NCBI GenBank assembly: GCA_003514765.1
Contig: DOOY01000218.1
Location: 1 to 7,365, forward strand
Length of the DNA: 7,365 nucleotides
Direction: 5' to 3'
Source: Nitrosomonas sp.
Lineage (GTDB): Bacteria > Pseudomonadota > Gammaproteobacteria > Burkholderiales > Nitrosomonadaceae
Part shown: piece after piece, positions 1 to 5,405 of the stretch
How the letters are laid out: every line of letters starts with the position of its first letter
Numbering within the stretch: position 1 is the stretch's first letter
Program-made: the position numbers and the translations under genes
The notes under the pieces: generated by a model
Told to the model about the DNA's origin: nothing
The model's database searches: none
What the model saw: only the letters and a program-made list of their open reading frames with translations

Positions 1-142
1 CCTTCTTCCACATACCAACCTGCGTCGGATGAACCCCAAACTCCTGGCCAATTTCGTTAACCGTCTTGATGCCACGGACCGCTTCAAGTGCCACCTTGGC
101 CTTGAACTCGCCACTAAAATTCTTGCGCTTCGTTTCGCTCAT
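1..142 (-). CDS. IS3-family transposase OrfA, N-terminal part
   Basis: The first 47 codons of an IS3-family OrfA, cut by the window edge. The protein starts [20 protein letters not shown] and continues through a helix-turn-helix ending in [11 protein letters not shown], the classic N-terminal DNA-binding region (HTH_Tnp_1/IS3-IS911 type) that recognises the terminal repeats. The start is the ATG at 142-140, preceded by an AGGAG ribosome binding site. In the family, OrfA is joined to a DDE-domain OrfB by programmed frameshifting; that part lies outside the window. The visible part is intact. Confidence 0.85.
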   Translation of the reverse strand, partial: MSETKRKNFSGEFKAKVALEAVRGIKTVNEIGQEFGVHPTQVGMWKK

Positions 143-169
143 AACCTGCTCCTCAGTTGCAGCAGGTTA
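142..169 (-). promoter_or_regulatory. Hairpin over the IS3 orfA ribosome binding site and start
   Basis: A perfect 9-bp inverted repeat, TAACCTGCT and AGCAGGTTA, with a 10-nt loop. In the minus-strand transcript, part of the Shine-Dalgarno GAGGAG and the first base of the AUG lie in the stem or loop. Such fold-back structures are known in other insertion sequences, where they limit transposase translation from read-through transcripts. The same role here is inferred. Confidence 0.5.
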
Positions 170-208
170 CCACCTTAATTTATTGTCTGAAAATCGGGGG
201 CCACTATA

Positions 209-292
209 GACGCCGCGTGGATTAAACGTCGATTCGACGAAGATAGAGGATTTTTTTCAATCTACCACACGGGAGGAGAAGTTGAGCGGTAA
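209..292 (+). pseudogene. C-terminal remnant of a gene cut by the IS3 element
   Basis: From the IS boundary, an open frame of 27 codons runs to TAA at 290-292, including RRFDEDRGFFSIYHTGGE. The upstream part of the gene is absent, replaced by the IS. The last codons contain the GGGAGGAG ribosome binding site of the next gene, whose TTG start lies 8 bases before this stop. That arrangement is typical of translationally coupled genes and supports a genuine former coding region. I do not recognise the family; too little remains to assign a function. Confidence 0.45.
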
Positions 293-518
293 GTCATTTA
301 ATTTATCGGATAAACCGCAGGAATTTGATAATACCAAGCACTATGGCAAGGCAGCCTTTGCGCGCGACGTGGTCGCGAAGAATGCTTCCACTCTCGATTT
401 TTCCGGGTTTGACGAGATCCTTGACCGACTGGTTGCCGTGATTGCCGACTACGCTTCGAAGCATCCGACAGCAAGTGTGCCTGGCATGCGTTTTAACGAG
501 AGAGAAAAATTGGAATGA
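282..518 (+). CDS. Small hypothetical protein, 78 aa
   Basis: The family is not recognised. The TTG start at 282 is chosen because GGGAGGAG at 271-278 is correctly spaced and overlaps the end of the truncated upstream frame. No ATG occurs before the last dozen codons. The product is soluble, without signal peptide or membrane segment. Its N-terminus is polar (SGKSFNLSDKPQEFDNTKHY), followed by a probable amphipathic helix (FDEILDRLVAVIADYASKH). It looks like the second gene of an operon whose first gene was destroyed by the IS3 insertion, so it may now lack its promoter. Codons are richer in G and C than in the lipoprotein genes that converge on it. Confidence 0.55.
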   Translation: MSGKSFNLSDKPQEFDNTKHYGKAAFARDVVAKNASTLDFSGFDEILDRLVAVIADYASKHPTASVPGMRFNEREKLE

Positions 519-563
519 AACGGAAAAGAACTAAAATACCTTAATATATTCTTCTTTTTTATT

Positions 564-1358
564 TTATCTTTTTATACATGCCTTATATTCGCGGTCACAT
601 TTAAACCCTATTGGACAATCTGTGTCGAATGAGCATTGGCCATCAAGGTCTAGATTTGGACCGACACTATTCGATTCCGGCGAATTATACTGTTTGATGC
701 CATATTCATCGACATTTTTCATACAAACTCCACTACTTTTAAACGGAGCTTTCACACACTTAAAACCAATTCCGCAGATATAATCAGACTCACAGCCTTT
801 TTTCAAATAAATAGATGGCGCAGTGTTGCCAATTGTCGGAGAGGTATAGGATGAATACCCGTTTAAATTATATGTTCTTGATGAATGTTGGTTGTATTTT
901 AATGACACACCTAAAGCAACACCTATGATCGACGCATAAATAAGGTTATTAATAAACTCATTTTTATTGACTTCGTTTATTTGAGACTGATGTGTTCCTA
1001 CTAAATCTGCAGAAGGAACTGATTCCCCCAAAGAAACAAGGTTTTGAGGAGCAGTTTTATCGCCATATTTTGTTGCTTGTTGGAACCAGTATATTGCCTC
1101 CTCTTTTCTATTAACCATTAAAAGTGCTACACCCAAATTATTCATTGATGCAGGATTGCCTTCTTTCGCCAATTCAGCAAAAAAATATGATGCCTTCTCA
1201 AAATTTTTATCATTAAGATATTTCATTCCTAAGTCAAAAGAAGGAGGCTCAGCCATAGCTCTTCTCATTGACGCAGTACACCCTGACAAAATAAATGAAA
1301 ATATCAGTATATTTACAAGTATATGTTTTATCCAATATTGTGAATTCAAAGTGTGCAC
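564..1358 (-). CDS. Lipoprotein with TPR/Sel1-like repeats and two four-cysteine modules
   Basis: A 264-residue predicted lipoprotein. Residues 10-26 are hydrophobic and end in the lipobox LSGC, with lipidation at Cys27. The next residue is not Asp, so outer-membrane sorting is likely. Residues 41-100 look like two TPR/Sel1-type helical hairpins (NFEKASYFFAELAKEGNPAS and KEEAIYWFQQATKYGD). Residues 138-153 form a second hydrophobic segment. The C-terminus has two tandem modules of spacing C-x5-C-x5-C: Cys189/195/201/212 and Cys242/248/254/261, both containing IGFKC, probably disulphide-bonded in the periplasm. The start is GTG at 1358, the first usable codon before the lipobox. No good ribosome binding site is visible, but the gene begins 9 bases after the upstream lipoprotein stops, suggesting coupling. 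Function is unknown; a scaffold or binding role is only inferred. Confidence 0.8.
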   Translation of the reverse strand: MHTLNSQYWIKHILVNILIFSFILSGCTASMRRAMAEPPSFDLGMKYLNDKNFEKASYFFAELAKEGNPASMNNLGVALLMVNRKEEAIYWFQQATKYGDKTAPQNLVSLGESVPSADLVGTHQSQINEVNKNEFINNLIYASIIGVALGVSLKYNQHSSRTYNLNGYSSYTSPTIGNTAPSIYLKKGCESDYICGIGFKCVKAPFKSSGVCMKNVDEYGIKQYNSPESNSVGPNLDLDGQCSFDTDCPIGFKCDREYKACIKR

Positions 1359-1367
1359 CGATTCAAT

Positions 1368-1979
1368 TTAGTCAGATGTCTTTCCCAATTCATTTTCAAA
1401 TGTATCCCAATATTTCTTTAATCCTTTTCTTAGTGCCTCTGGCGGAGGATTATGACCGTATATCATGCCGTAAGCATTGCCAGTGAATTCCAAAGAGAAC
1501 GAAATCGCTACTAATGACTTTCCTTCAATGACAATCTGATTTGCAGTGTGGTCTGACACTAAAAAATCAGCGATAATATTAAAATCTTTATCAGATAATG
1601 TGAAAAAATTTGAAGTGAATTTCCCGACATGCTTTGCGGCTATTGCTTGCATCATTGTCTCTTCCACTTTTTTAATAGATGCATATTCTTCTTTAGTGAA
1701 TGGGGTCGGTATTTGAGCGACCATATTTATGCGGTCAGTATAATAGCTTGTTTTGAATCCAAGTTTGACGGCAGCTGCATTAGCGGCCTTGAGAACTTCG
1801 CTCTTTGTAGCAGAGTATATTCTGGCGCCATCCGTGTTTAGAATCTTTTGATTTGCATCTCCCCAAAAATAATCTATTTCATTCATTGCCGATTGCATTT
1901 GGGCCATGGATGTACACCCTGTTAGAAACATTACCACCAGAATTATTATTTTTTTTGCAGAAATAACTAAATTTTTCAT
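1368..1979 (-). CDS. Hypothetical lipoprotein, 203 aa
   Basis: The N-terminus MKNLVISAKKIIILVVMF followed by LTGC is a clear type II signal peptide, with lipidation at Cys22. Thr follows the Cys, so outer-membrane location is likely. The mature part is mixed alpha/beta without further membrane segments or obvious catalytic motif; it includes a helical stretch (KSEVLKAANAAAVKLGF) and a PPPEALRKGLKKYWDTFE tail. The ATG at 1979 is preceded by GGGGAG (1993-1988) at ideal spacing. This is the first gene of a two-lipoprotein operon. The promoter should lie between here and the Tn3-type terminus at 2048, but no convincing -35/-10 pair was identified. The family is not recognised. Confidence 0.75.
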   Translation of the reverse strand: MKNLVISAKKIIILVVMFLTGCTSMAQMQSAMNEIDYFWGDANQKILNTDGARIYSATKSEVLKAANAAAVKLGFKTSYYTDRINMVAQIPTPFTKEEYASIKKVEETMMQAIAAKHVGKFTSNFFTLSDKDFNIIADFLVSDHTANQIVIEGKSLVAISFSLEFTGNAYGMIYGHNPPPEALRKGLKKYWDTFENELGKTSD

Positions 1980-2047
1980 ACGTTCATCTCCCCTTTATCT
2001 TTGCCTTCTCTCTAAGGCTATCTTCTTTTATTTTGCACTTATAACTT

Positions 2048-2085
2048 GGGGTATCGTAAGGATTCCTGCGTAAATGAGTAACATC
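2048..2085 (+). repeat. Terminal inverted repeat of a Tn3-family element
   Basis: The sequence begins GGGGTATCGTAAGGATTCCT. It has the GGGG outer end typical of about 38-bp Tn3-family termini. It lies 10 bp beyond the stop of a Tn3-type transposase remnant and points outward, as expected for the tnpA-proximal end. The opposite terminus is not in the window, so the length and identity of the repeat are inferred from position and its first bases. Confidence 0.55.
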
Positions 2086-2095
2086 TCTGATTTCG

Positions 2096-2370
2096 TTACA
2101 TCAGGAATGTCACTCCGTAGCCAATCGGCTCCAAATCCCGTTCCCGAAGCTCGTACGTGCCGAAACGATTGGCGTGATGCGTCCGACATGGACTAAACAC
2201 AGCGACCAATTCTGGTGTCAACTTCATCCCGTCAGCTTCCAATTCCTTGAATGCCTGCGTCATCGTATGACAGTTATGAAAATCATCAGATTGGCAATTA
2301 GATGATTGTACTTAATTATCTTCAACTGATCCTTATTTTGCATAGCAATGGCTATGATCATACTCAAAAA
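2096..2370 (-). pseudogene. Tn3-family transposase TnpA, C-terminal remnant with frameshift
   Basis: Reading the minus strand from 2370 gives AIAMQNKDQLKIIKYNHLIA followed by NLMIF. After a one-base loss near 2279-2283 the homology continues in another frame as HNCHTMTQAFKELEADGMKL, then TPELVAVFSPCRTHHANRFG, to TAA at 2098-2096. This is the recognisable end of the DDE_Tnp_Tn3 domain, which has the layout (L/V)QNK-Q-Y-A-N-FHN, M-T, G, TPEL, LSP-RT-H-NRFG. The rest of the roughly 1000-residue transposase is missing: homology stops at the short repeat at 2373. The gene is broken and cannot make a functional enzyme. Confidence 0.8.
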
Positions 2371-2372
2371 GG

Positions 2373-2387
2373 GGTTCTGTCGCATTA
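2373..2387 (+). repeat. Copy 1 of the 15-bp motif GGTTCTGTCGCATTA
   Basis: This exact copy joins the Tn3 transposase remnant on its left to the RES toxin gene on its right. Identical copies lie at 6580 and 7318, and a 12-bp match at 7076, all on the same strand. The motif matches the terminal repeat of an IS6-family element, but no IS interior follows this copy. Confidence 0.8.
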
Positions 2388-2843
2388 GGAGCTGAGTCTG
2401 GAATCGAATGTGAATTCACGAACAATTTCAATTTCGGTTGCTTTCATCGCAGGATGATTTGGATTGATAAGTATGTTTCTGGCTTCTTGGATCACCGCAG
2501 AGGGCACAATTAGACCAAGATATTTTCCTTTGCGTAAGAATGAATCACCATAAGCTGCTGCTGTTGGTGATCCGGGAAGGGCATTCCAATCATCTGGGAA
2601 AGCATTGATTGGTGGAGTTTCATAGAGATTATTCTCATCAGGTAAAGTGATTCTGACGACCACTAGGTTCAATGGAAGAATCGATCCTGTATGTACTAGC
2701 TTTTCCAGTGCTGCAATTTCCAGCGAGAGGCCCGCATAAATTGCAGGTATACCAGCACTATTCCAGCGTTGCCCTTTGATGCTGGCTCCGTATCCGGTAC
2801 GGTCGAGAGCAAATTCTTTCCTGGAAATCCTCCAGGAAAACAC
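2385..2843 (-). CDS. RES-domain toxin of an Xre/RES (ParS/ParT, MbcA/MbcT-like) TA system
   Basis: A 152-residue RES-domain protein (PF08808). Family members act on NAD+ (hydrolysis or phosphorolysis) or ADP-ribosylate host Prs, arresting growth; which activity applies cannot be told from sequence. It opens with WRIS (residues 4-7), followed by GQRWNSAGIPAIYAG with Arg26 and Tyr36, and EIAALEKLVH with Glu42/Glu47, the usual conserved NAD-pocket residues. It ends in FTFDSRLSS, near the normal family terminus. The start is GTG at 2843, sharing one base with the antitoxin stop (TAGTG), so translation is probably coupled; GGAGGA lies downstream of the start and is not its ribosome site. The stop TAA (2387-2385) is supplied by the 15-bp repeat, so the native last residues may have been replaced. 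Confidence 0.9.
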   Translation of the reverse strand: MFSWRISRKEFALDRTGYGASIKGQRWNSAGIPAIYAGLSLEIAALEKLVHTGSILPLNLVVVRITLPDENNLYETPPINAFPDDWNALPGSPTAAAYGDSFLRKGKYLGLIVPSAVIQEARNILINPNHPAMKATEIEIVREFTFDSRLSS

Positions 2844-3298
2844 TAAGCGACACCGCCATAAGCAATGGAAGCCAAAACTTTCCTGACCTCATCGGCGCCA
2901 ATATCCGTGTCAAGCAATGATAGAGGGGATTCGCCTAAAGCCAGATTAGATTCAAGCATCCAACGTCTTGCCAGATCTGACGAATCAAAGACCTTTTCTG
3001 CATCAGCTTCGATAAGTGCAATCCGTGCCAATCTCTCGGACTCCAAAGGACCAAGCTTTCCACCCGATTTAATCTTTCGGGTAATAGTTGCATCAGAGAT
3101 ACCCATTAATTTTGAAAGCTTTGCTTGAGATATATTGTAATAGCGACCCGCTCCAACTAAATGGGCTACTTTTACTCCACCTCGTACCATTTCAATTCTC
3201 TTTGCCGGAGACATCTTCTGGATCATTGTTCCCCATTCCTGGAAAGAATGTTCGGTCGGTTCTTTCTTTTGTTTAGTTTGCTTTAAGTCAGTGTCCAT
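2843..3298 (-). CDS. Xre/MbcA/ParS-type antitoxin of the RES toxin
   Basis: A 151-residue antitoxin. The polar N-terminus precedes a Xre-like helix-turn-helix (about residues 52-90; ISQAKLSKLMGISDATITRK). The C-terminal MbcA/ParS toxin-binding domain (DUF2384, about residues 100-151) has the typical RRWMLESNLALGESPLSLLD and ends ASIAYGGVA, the tail that plugs the toxin active site in known complexes. The antitoxin gene comes first and overlaps the RES gene by one base, the usual order for this family. It should bind the inverted repeat just upstream (3310-3341) and repress its own operon. The ribosome binding site ahead of ATG 3298 is weak. Confidence 0.9.
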   Translation of the reverse strand: MDTDLKQTKQKKEPTEHSFQEWGTMIQKMSPAKRIEMVRGGVKVAHLVGAGRYYNISQAKLSKLMGISDATITRKIKSGGKLGPLESERLARIALIEADAEKVFDSSDLARRWMLESNLALGESPLSLLDTDIGADEVRKVLASIAYGGVA

Positions 3299-3309
3299 TA
3301 CTTAATACC

Positions 3310-3367
3310 ATCAAATGAATAAAATATCATAGTCATTTGATTATACTCTTGATAAGGATTTCAGCAA
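3310..3367 (-). promoter_or_regulatory. Promoter and operator of the Xre/RES operon
   Basis: On the minus strand, a perfect -10 TATAAT (3345-3340) lies 16 bp after TTGCTG (3367-3362). A 9-bp inverted repeat, ATCAAATGA (3310-3318) and TCATTTGAT (3333-3341), with a 14-bp spacer, overlaps the -10 and the expected transcription start near 3333. Arms about two helical turns apart at this position suit a dimeric Xre repressor. The repeat and boxes are seen directly; binding is inferred. Confidence 0.6.
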
Positions 3368-3383
3368 GTGAGCCCTATGGTAA

Positions 3384-4364
3384 TTAATAACTTACCTTAA
3401 ACGTCGGACTATCTTCTGGCCTCATTTTTCGGTGATCATAAATCCGAGTCGTTGAAATATTGGCATGTCCTAACCATTCCTGCACCTTGGCAATATCTGC
3501 ATCGTGTTCTAGTGCATTAGTGGCTGCGGTTGCACGTAGAGAATGAACGCCAATCCTAAATCCAAGGCTCTCCGAATAAAATCTCACTATTTTGTAGATG
3601 GCATCAGCAGTAAGACCGGCAGTTTCGTTAATACTACGATTATTAGAAAGTGACTTAAATAATGAGCCTGATTCATCAAGCCCATGACCAGATTCTTCCA
3701 GGTAATCATGTATCAATCCACTTACCACAGGATGGATAGGTAAGTATCGGTCTTTACCCCCTTTCCCTGATACCTTCATATGCATCACACCCCGGCGCTC
3801 TTGCCGCACATCTTTTATCTTAAGTTTGCAAAGCTCACCCCGGCGCAACGCGTGGTAAAGTAAGACAGCCAAGATTGCCCGATCTCGCTTTGCCTTGAGT
3901 GTTGTATCTTTTGGTGACTCCAGAAGTGCTCTGGCCTGATGATCTCCCAAAGCAGGAGATTTACCTTCATAGCTTTCTACAGGTGGGCGTTTTGTACCTT
4001 TGACCGGGTTATGGGTAACAGCGTTCTTGTCACACAGATACTCGAATAAAGATGAAATAGAAGCTAATTTGTTCCGAATGGTTGACCCGGAGAGATCACG
4101 TTTCTTCAGCTCATTTCGAAATGCAATGATATGCGCACGAGTCACTACCCTGAATTCCTCTGGGTTACAAATGCCAGTAAATTGCATGAAATCACGTAAT
4201 GCATTTTTGTAAGTGCGTTTTGTATTTTCATTGTCCAGATTTGCATACCATTCCAACTCAACTGGAATTTCTGACAATTGTTGAAATTCTGCCAGATCAA
4301 GAATTCGAGTTGCGGAATCCAAGTTGATTGGAAGACTTTTATTTGAGAAGTTAGATTTATCCAT
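3384..4364 (-). CDS. Tyrosine recombinase / integrase (XerC/D-like)
   Basis: A 326-residue site-specific recombinase. The N-terminal SAM-like core-binding domain (about residues 32-122) includes [16 protein letters not shown]. The C-terminal catalytic domain (about 135-315) has every active-site residue: Arg174 (ALRRGEL), Lys201 (GKGGKDR), His274 and Arg277 (HSLRATA), His300 (LGHANI) and nucleophile Tyr309 (IYDHR). It lacks the extra helix typical of integron IntI and ends [11 protein letters not shown]. It should cut and rejoin DNA at paired core sites; the inverted repeat overlapping its promoter is a candidate. ATG 4364 has no Shine-Dalgarno and lies at the predicted transcription start, so the mRNA may be leaderless. 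It sits between the minus-strand Xre/RES operon and the plus-strand MazEF operon and appears intact. Confidence 0.92.
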   Translation of the reverse strand: MDKSNFSNKSLPINLDSATRILDLAEFQQLSEIPVELEWYANLDNENTKRTYKNALRDFMQFTGICNPEEFRVVTRAHIIAFRNELKKRDLSGSTIRNKLASISSLFEYLCDKNAVTHNPVKGTKRPPVESYEGKSPALGDHQARALLESPKDTTLKAKRDRAILAVLLYHALRRGELCKLKIKDVRQERRGVMHMKVSGKGGKDRYLPIHPVVSGLIHDYLEESGHGLDESGSLFKSLSNNRSINETAGLTADAIYKIVRFYSESLGFRIGVHSLRATAATNALEHDADIAKVQEWLGHANISTTRIYDHRKMRPEDSPTFKVSY

Positions 4365-4370
4365 TTTAAT

Positions 4371-4410
4371 ATTCTACTATTGATAAAATACCTTATCAAT
4401 AGTTAAGAAT
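4371..4410 (-). promoter_or_regulatory. Recombinase promoter overlapping an 11-6-11 inverted repeat
   Basis: The minus-strand promoter has -35 TTGATA (4399-4394), a 17-bp spacer and -10 TAGAAT (4376-4371), each 5/6 to consensus. The -10 ends 6 bases before the ATG. ACTATTGATAA (4376-4386) and TTATCAATAGT (4393-4403) form perfect 11-bp arms around the 6-bp centre AATACC; ATTCT (4371-4375) and AGAAT (4406-4410) extend the symmetry after a 2-base bulge. An 11-6-11 layout is that of Xer and integrase core sites, but the sequence is not a dif consensus. It could be an operator, a crossover site or both. Confidence 0.6.
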
Positions 4411-4473
4411 AGAATCTTACCATTCTAGTCACTCAATATTGTCTGTAAATAATTACTGATTATGAAGCGACTA

Positions 4474-4519
4474 ATCACATACTTATAAGTATCGTTATAT
4501 AATCTTACTTTTAAGATTA
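4474..4519 (+). promoter_or_regulatory. Promoter and two palindromic operators of the MazEF operon
   Basis: A perfect -10 TATAAT (4498-4503) follows ATCACA (4474-4479, 4/6 to -35 consensus) by 18 bp. A perfect 14-bp palindrome, ATACTTATAAGTAT (4479-4492), fills most of the spacer. A second inverted repeat, TAATCTTA and TAAGATTA around CTTT (4500-4519), overlaps the -10 and the transcription start. Two palindromes covering the promoter fit cooperative binding by the ribbon-helix-helix antitoxin and its toxin complex; binding is inferred. Confidence 0.6.
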
Positions 4520-4540
4520 CTAAATAGTATGAGAAATATC

Positions 4541-4771
4541 ATGACTCATAGAGTGACTATTACGCTAGACGAAGAAACCTTTGCTTTTTTAAACGATGTC
4601 GCAAGTAGCAATCGTAGTGCCTACGTTAATCAGCTCTTAAAGCAGGAACGTAGAAATTCCCTTCAGGCAGCGTTACGTAAAGCGAATCAGGAAGAAGCAG
4701 AAGATACAAACTATCAAGAAGAATTACAGGTCTGGGAAAGTACGCTGAAAGATGGGTTATCTGATGTCTGA
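4541..4771 (+). CDS. Ribbon-helix-helix antitoxin of a MazEF/PemIK-type system
   Basis: A 76-residue antitoxin. RVTITLDEETFAFLNDVA gives the beta strand and first helix of a ribbon-helix-helix fold, and NRSAYVNQLLKQE the second helix. The acidic tail (EEAEDTNYQEELQVWE, residues 50-66) is the probable toxin-docking segment, with Trp as anchor. ATG 4541 is preferred over ATG 4529 because a GAGA-containing site precedes it at suitable distance and family members typically begin near the beta strand. The gene overlaps mazF by 8 bases. It probably represses its own promoter together with the toxin at the palindromes upstream. Confidence 0.85.
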   Translation: MTHRVTITLDEETFAFLNDVASSNRSAYVNQLLKQERRNSLQAALRKANQEEAEDTNYQEELQVWESTLKDGLSDV

Positions 4772-5105
4772 ATTGAAGCAACTGGATATTTATTGGATCG
4801 ACCTTGAACCGTCAAAGGATGCGGAAACAAGAAAACTAAGGCCATGTGTAATTATTCAAAGTGACCTGGTTAACGTTCAATCCAGAACATTGATAGTTGC
4901 CCCTTTACTCCCTCAGCATAAACCCTGGCCGTTTGCAGTGAATCTGGAGCCCACTGAAAAAAATGGTCTGGATAAGGATCGTCATATCAACCTCAAGCAA
5001 CTACGCGCGGTTGATATCTCACGCATCGGAAAGAAACAAGGCAGGATTGAAAGTCAATATAGGGCTCTTATCAAAGCAGCTTTAATTATCGTCTTTGATC
5101 TGTAA
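4764..5105 (+). CDS. mazF: MazF/PemK-family mRNA interferase toxin
   Basis: A 113-residue endoribonuclease of the MazF/PemK/CcdB-like fold, expected to cleave mRNA at short specific sequences and stop translation. Typical features in order: QLDIYWIDLEPS with the first beta strand, LRPCVIIQSD with catalytic Arg26, SRTLIVAPLL with catalytic Thr42, PWPFAVNL, the loop NGLDKDRHINLKQLRAVD, and a C-terminal helix ending IVFDL. Length and motifs are complete. The ATG at 4764 overlaps the antitoxin stop by 8 bases (ATGTCTGA), implying coupling; an in-frame ATG at 4752 would only add four residues. No clear terminator follows: the T-run near 5119-5124 has no convincing stem. Confidence 0.92.
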   Translation: MSELKQLDIYWIDLEPSKDAETRKLRPCVIIQSDLVNVQSRTLIVAPLLPQHKPWPFAVNLEPTEKNGLDKDRHINLKQLRAVDISRIGKKQGRIESQYRALIKAALIIVFDL

Positions 5106-5379
5106 GCTGGTAGTCGTCTTTTTTCAGATAACCTTATTTGCCAGGCAGATGGATCAAGCGATTTATCCGGAACAAATTAGTAATTATAGTATTGAATATA
5201 AATAAGTTATTTTATACTGGTCTCATAACGCAATATATGGCTAATTAATGGCATGTAAATGCCCGCCATACTTTCCTATAGACCATCTAAAAATAATCCG
5301 ATACAGCGCGATTCAGAGGCTGGTTTTTATGAATTATGAATTTTATTTCACTTGATTAAATGATTTATAGGGTGAAACT
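5106..5379. other. AT-rich intergenic stretch without a supported gene
   Basis: No credible gene was found. A 26-codon frame starting at ATG 5259 lacks a ribosome binding site and resembles no RelE/HigB toxin. TATACT (5213-5218) could be a -10, but TTGAAT lies only 15 bp upstream of it, so a promoter for the downstream antitoxin is not firm. This is where the toxin partner of a HI1420-type antitoxin would normally lie, and none is visible. Confidence 0.5.
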
Positions 5380-5405
5380 GTGCCAAATATGTGTATTTGC
5401 GCTTA

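Larger units (their letters stand above)
1..207 (-). mobile_element. Left end of an IS3-family insertion sequence (partial)
   Basis: The element runs off the left edge of the window. It consists of the 5' end of an IS3-type orfA on the minus strand and a terminal region reading inward as TAGTGGCCCCCGATTTTCAG from about position 206. The terminus is placed where IS-like sequence stops and an interrupted reading frame resumes, at about 206-208. The exact end cannot be fixed without the other end or a target duplication. Confidence 0.75.

Noticed and set aside
519..563. Terminator between the convergent genes at 518 and 564
   Set aside because: T-rich runs are present but pairing (AAAGAA with TTCTTT-like) is short and AT-only; not convincing.
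2003..2018. GCCTT/AAGGC hairpin in the lipoprotein leader as a riboswitch or attenuator
   Set aside because: Only a 5-bp stem with no T-run or alternative structure; too little to support a regulatory call.
4145..4399. Overlapping minus-strand frame of 84 codons at the recombinase 5' end
   Set aside because: It lies in another frame of the intact recombinase gene and has no ribosome site or recognisable domain.
4376..4403. Chromosomal or plasmid dif (XerCD) site
   Set aside because: The 11-6-11 geometry fits but arms and centre do not match the dif/pdif consensus, so it is listed only as a candidate site of the local recombinase.
5259..5339. 26-codon frame as a toxin partner of the orphan antidote
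   Set aside because: No ribosome site, too short for a RelE-type toxin and no family motif.
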